A stretch of DNA of 64,000 nt. Origin: Psoroptes ovis (lineage: Eukaryota; Arthropoda; Arachnida; Sarcoptiformes; Psoroptidae). The notes under the pieces were generated by a model that was not told the DNA's origin, ran no database searches, and worked only from the letters and a program-made list of their open reading frames with translations. Every line of letters starts with the position of its first letter. Position 1 is the first letter of the stretch. Below, one piece after another: positions 59,221 through 64,000 of the stretch. The stretch lies in the NCBI GenBank assembly GCA_002943765.1, contig PQWQ01000006.1, forward strand, positions 2,170,001 through 2,234,000, in the 5' to 3' direction. A program made the translations under genes and the position numbers.

Positions 59221-61945
59221 GATGATGGATTGATGCGAGTTTATTCATTAGTTGATGGATATTGTTCAGAATGGAAGAATAGCTTTGCGATTTGGTGGCA
59301 GTTGAGAACGATAATAATGATGGATCAGGAGTAGAATTAACGGTGAATTAAGATTATTTGTGTAGATTCATCTCTTCATGGACGAGAAATGAGAACATTT
59401 TCTTAAGTAAAATAATGATAATCCCATATTCTTTTGGCATTTCAAATCAAATCAAAGAATCGTCATATTAAACCGATCTAAATCTCTGAGTTAATTCTTT
59501 GAATTTTGATGAATGAATTCATAGAAACAATCAAAACAGATCTTTGATTATTCCAATGTCAAAATTTTCAATTCATTTGATCGAACTGTATCAATTTGTG
59601 TACAAATATTTAAATACAAACAATAAAACAAACAAATGATACATTTGAATGATTTTTGATTCCTCTCATTGAGATTTTCAACTCAAAAGAAAAATCAAAA
59701 ACATCAAAAATCATTCATTCAAAAAAATTTTCATATTTCATATTTGATCATATTGTATCATCGAATTTTTCATATTTCTCCTCATAAATTCGCATGGAGT
59801 TTGTGCATTTCGGTTTGTTTATATTTTGATTTTTATTTTCATTCTTGATTTTCATATCAAAAAATGAACTAAAACAAAATATGAAAATACCAAAACAAAC
59901 ATATTCAGATGATTCTTGTTGTGAATCGGGATTTGTTGATTTTCAAATATGATCATTCTATTTCATTGAAACAAAGCTAATACAGACAATACGAAAATTA
60001 TTCAAATTCAAACAAATTTTTTAGTTGTTTTTCATCATTAAAAACTCAATGGCGATAAGCTAAATAATTCATTCAACTAATTCAACTGATTCACTCATTC
60101 ATACAATTCCAATGCTCGAAACTTTTGAATATTCATTCTCATTCATCATCATTATGAACCATTAGATTGAAACATTTCAAATGTTTTCACATATTCACAT
60201 TCATATATACTATGACTATGCAGCATGTGAATATATGAATTGTGTGATAATAAGTGAATCAAAAGCAGATTCATTTATATTTTTTATTCGATCGTATAAA
60301 AAAGAAAATAACAACATATAACTAAACAACAAGCAGCAGAGTTGATATGTGTGTTTTGAGTTTTAAAAAACTTCATGTGTAAATGTGTGTGTGTCTGTGT
60401 ATTTGCTGTGTATGCAATTGCTGCATGTATTTTTCTGCATTTTTTTTTTTTTTGTTGATTTTCTCTAAACCCGCCAGCCACAAAAGTTAAATTCAAAGCT
60501 GAATGAATTGAATGAAACAAGAAGCAAGAAGAAAAACATTCCCGCCGCCGCTAGTGCTGCTGTTGATGGTGATGATGATGATGGAGATTTTGATTGAAAA
60601 AAAATAGAAAGAAAGAAGCAAATAAACAAATGAATAAACAACAAACGAAGAAACAACAAACAAAATATTTTTTGTGTGAATCCATTCAACCAATCATAAA
60701 ATTGGATTGTGAATTGATTTTGATATTTTTCCTTTGAATAGAAACAATTCATAAATGATTTAAGCATATTTCGACTCGAGAAAAAATACGGAAAATTCTT
60801 GAAAATCTCAAACATCATTTGTATACATGTGATTGAAATAAGAGTCAAATAATTTTGATGATCAAAATGACTTCCATCATTGACTAATCAAAGACCATTG
60901 ATGCCATGTGTCCATAATTGTGATTAATGTTTTATGAATTTTGAATATTTTATGAATGTGAAATCTTGAAATCAAGATCGAATCGATTCAAAATTATCTA
61001 AAAATCTCTGAAAATTTTTTGAAAATCAACAAAAAAAACAAAAAAATTAGAAAAAATAATCATTCCATATTAATTTTCACATTCCTGATTCTGATTGTGG
61101 TCAGAAAATTGAAAAAAAAATTGAGAAAAAATCAATCGCAGAATCGATCAATCAATGATTTTGATGATAATCGCAGATTTTTTTTCCGGCCTCAGATAAA
61201 ACGTCGTGAAATTTCGATGACTGAAATTTTCAACTGAATAAAAGAAATGAAGCAAAAACAGTTCATGTTTCAATGAAAATAAATAAAATGAAATGAAAAT
61301 AAAAAGGTTTTTCAAATGAAAATATAAATAAAATAAATAAAATTTACGATGACTTTTATGATCTAATCATCTTATGTAATAATAATAATAATAATGATAA
61401 TAATAATCATCAAAAATGATCATAATCATTAAGTGTTTCATCAAATATGTTTCAACTATGTGTATGTTTGTTGTACATTGTGCGCTTTATGTGCAAATTT
61501 TATGTGTTTTTCAATGCAATGTTCATTCAATTTGATTCATTGTTTATTTGTTAGTTTGTTACAAATAAAATGAATTTTATTTTAAATTCAAGTGTTGAAT
61601 GAACTAACAATTGCCGATAAACAAAGACTAGATTCAATCATGTACTCATTAATGAATGATATATCTCGAATCGTATTGTGATCAATCACTCAATTTTTAA
61701 TTTCTTTCTTTGTGAAAATTACACGTGTGCAATTTTTTCATTATTTTATTTTATTTTTTTCAAATCCTTTAATTTTGTTTTTTTTCGTCTGATAATTTTT
61801 TTTTATTTTTATTTTATTTTATTTTATTTTTTTTTTTTTTGATTAATTCTGTGCAATAATAATCAATTTTTCTATTCGAATTGGATGAAAACTTTCAAAG
61901 AAAAATTATTTCAAAGAATGATGATGATTTCATTTATTTATGCAG

Positions 61946-61993
61946 CACCACGAGCAACAACAGTACAAAGCCTAACAACAACAACAGCTTCAG
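61946..61993 (+). other. Possible non-coding exon downstream of Ubx
   Basis: A 48-base segment rich in CAACAA lies between a good acceptor (pyrimidine-rich DNA ending TTATGCAG) and a good donor (CAG|GTACCT). It has no ATG and is CA-rich, unlike its T-rich flanks. It lies on the same strand as Ubx and downstream of it, where the ancestral cluster places Antp, so a 5' UTR exon of the next Hox gene is possible. This is only a splice-site guess. Confidence 0.25.
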
Positions 61994-64000
61994 GTACCTT
62001 GGAAACACTTGAATAATTTAATGTTTTGTTTATTTTGATTTTAATTTCAAACCCCTTGGCTCAAAAGCTCTTGTAATTTTTGAAAATCTTTAGAAGCTCC
62101 TGGAATTCTTAAAGCAGATTCAAATCATTTAATTCTTAATCCTTTCCTTTAATTCATTTTTTTTTTTGAGTTTGTCAGCCAGTACAAACAATATACAATC
62201 AATTACAGAATTTAAAGAATGCAGAATAATTTATCAAAATTTTCACAAATTTTAGTTGCAGTTACAGTCACACAGTCCATCTGTACTCTACAGTCTTGAA
62301 CTGTAAAGACCTTCGAATATAACCTTTGCACATTTTTCAATTTTTTCTTTCTTTTGTTACATTGATTCATATCGAATCAAAATATTTTGACATATTTCAT
62401 GTGTGAAAATATTCTGAGGAAAAGAATTTGAATTCTCGAAGAAAACAGAAACAAAACAAGCCGAAACAATGAAACATTCAAATTCATCATCATACAAAAT
62501 TGACCGAAACAAAAATTCAGACGAGATTTCAATTTGTTTGTTTCAAAACAAATATGGACAAAATAAACAAAAAAAAATTCTTAAAACTTTGAGCCATCGC
62601 GGCTGCTGGTGCTGTTTTGGTAAACACACGCACAAACATCTTGCTGCCGAAATCGAGGCACCAACAGATTTTCTTTTTGGTTTCTTTATTTTTGGCGGCA
62701 AACGTTATCGACGCGTTTTGCATCTTCACTCTGCTTTCTATGCTTTGTGAATGAATTTTGTAAATTTAGAATCCCCGGTTCGGTTTTTCTTTTGGCTTTG
62801 TTTTTCTCATAAGTTTTTCAATATTCATTTATTTTTATTTTTGACATAAACAATCAAAGATTTGAGAAAATTTTTTATTCAAAAATATGTTGTGAACAAT
62901 AAGTGAAGAGAAATATTGGAAGAAAATGACACAATGTTTACAATAAATATATGGAGAATAAATAAATTTATTTTCCGTCAAAAGAAGCAGAAGAAGAATG
63001 AAATCAATCGATGATCATCATCATTGATGATCGAAGATTTGTTTCTTTAGAAAAATTTTGATTTTCTTCTAATTTCCTTCTAAGATTGGCTTTTGGCATT
63101 TTGGTTTGGCTTCTTCTGTTTGTTTGTCGGCAAAATGATACATTTTCGAATACGAACAAAATTTTGAAAATAGAAATTATTTTTCAATTCTTCTCTATGA
63201 ATCATGACTTTTAAATTCTCAGATTCTTCCCTGATTCTCCTAGAATTCTTCGCTTTTCAATTCCCCACAGAAATCTAAGACAATAGATTTAAATGATTGG
63301 GTTCGTTCATATGTTTTTTCTTCGATTTTTTCAAATAGAAACCTATAAAATTATTATAAGAAATCAAGCGAAATTTGATTTTATTCCAGGTGAAGAAGAA
63401 GAAATTCTTTTAATGAAAAATGAGTGAATTCAACAAAAAAAGTCATTTGTAACATGTCATTTTTGACTTAATCTCATCTATGTGCGCATTAATGAATCAT
63501 TTGAGAAAAATGTCTAAATTAGATTTTCTTTATTATTTTCTGATCGTTAGCGCAGAACGCTTGGGTCAATAAATGTTATACTTGATTTTGCAAAATTTCC
63601 AATTTTCAATCATTTTCTTACAAATCAAAGCAAAATATCTCTCTGCTATTCTCTCTTGCTTGCTCTCTGTGTGTGTTTTTCTTAATAAAAATAAAGATCA
63701 TTTAAAAGTAAGAAATAATCATTCAAAAACATTGTTACATTGTTTGTGATTATTAGTATTCGGATTCGAAACACCATCACCACCCTTATTGGTGGATATG
63801 GAGAATATACAAATGCATGAATCTCTGCACTGTTCACATAACCAATTTTCAAGAAAGAAAATCAAGGAATTAATATCAAATAATAAATGAAAACTATCAA
63901 AATGCTCAAGGCCATTCATTGATTACATAGAGATCATCATGGATGATCATCATCATCATCATGATCATTGATTGAAGAAAATCTCATTCATCCATATAAA
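61994..64000. other. Gene-free DNA at the right end
   Basis: No gene is supported. About 62590-62740 is less AT-rich than its surroundings, and a 45-codon frame ending near 63890 has mixed composition, but neither shows a recognisable domain. Confidence 0.45.

Larger units (their letters stand above)
37979..61945. other. Long gene-free Hox-cluster DNA downstream of Ubx
   Basis: About 24 kb show no protein gene that can be supported. The open frames are short, Phe/Ile/Lys/Asn-rich and without domains, as expected by chance in AT-rich DNA. No tRNA or rRNA was recognised. Visible features are a GGATG minisatellite, poly-A/poly-T runs, microsatellites and a GC-rich GGT tract, listed separately. 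The size and position suit cis-regulatory DNA between Ubx and the next Hox gene, but no element can be named from sequence alone. Confidence 0.5.

Noticed and set aside
60465..60848. 127-codon minus-strand ORF with hydrophobic stretches
   Set aside because: Phe/Leu/Ser bias follows from T-rich DNA and there is no recognisable membrane-protein family.
63750..63890. 45-codon frame after an acceptor-like ATTATTAG, with a SPPLL stretch
   Set aside because: Too short, no domain and no partner exons visible; it could be a terminal exon but nothing supports it.
26229..64000. Search for iab-4/iab-8 and mir-10 type miRNAs
   Set aside because: I scanned by eye for their known mature sequences and found no match; the hairpin at 30.8 kb is different.
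1..64000. CRISPR arrays, rRNA or tRNA genes, bacterial-type operons
   Set aside because: None was seen; the window is eukaryotic, no spaced identical repeats occur, and no convincing tRNA B box with cloverleaf was found.

Overview
The window is AT-rich (well over 70% A+T by eye) eukaryotic nuclear DNA. Introns in the housekeeping genes are very short (about 60-70 bp), simple repeats (AAT, ATC, GT, poly-A) are abundant, and one locus is a Hox gene. The protein sequences are arthropod-like. The Ubx form, the AT content and the compact introns suggest a mite, plausibly an acariform (astigmatid, dust-mite-like) species. The species is inferred, not proven.

Layout. (1) 1-10,704 is a compact block of three housekeeping genes. 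The first is a six-exon homologue of BICRA/GLTSCR1, the non-canonical BAF chromatin-remodeller subunit (+). The second is a two-exon ATMIN/ASCIZ zinc-finger factor with an array of LC8-binding TQT motifs (-). The third is a two-exon SLC33A1 acetyl-CoA transporter (+). ATMIN and SLC33A1 diverge from a 331-bp shared promoter region; BICRA and ATMIN converge tail to tail. (2) 10,705-18,281 is gene-free upstream DNA of the Hox gene, with microsatellites and a perfect TAAT inverted repeat. (3) 18,282-26,228 is Ultrabithorax: exon 1 ends just after YPWM, a 6.7-kb intron follows, then the homeobox exon. That intron holds a complete, apparently very young LTR retroelement on the opposite strand (20,322-24,851). 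It has two 512-bp LTRs that look identical, a 6-bp target duplication, a polypurine tract and a single 817-aa ORF without pol. (4) 26,229-64,000 is about 38 kb with no convincing host protein gene, as expected between Ubx and the next anterior Hox gene. It contains a decayed, internally deleted BEL/Pao element (about 33,579-37,978) with a SWIM zinc-finger ORF inside it, a 148-bp piggyBac-like MITE sitting in one of its LTRs, a miRNA-like hairpin near 30.8 kb and a possible non-coding exon near 61.95 kb.

Main points of interest: ordinary non-Hox genes lie directly 5' of Ubx, where abd-A/Abd-B would lie in an ancestral arthropod cluster; a fresh gag-only LTR element sits in the Ubx homeobox intron; a SWIM domain lies within a Pao remnant; a dated nested MITE has its empty site preserved in the sister LTR; and there is an unannotated hairpin in the Ubx downstream region.
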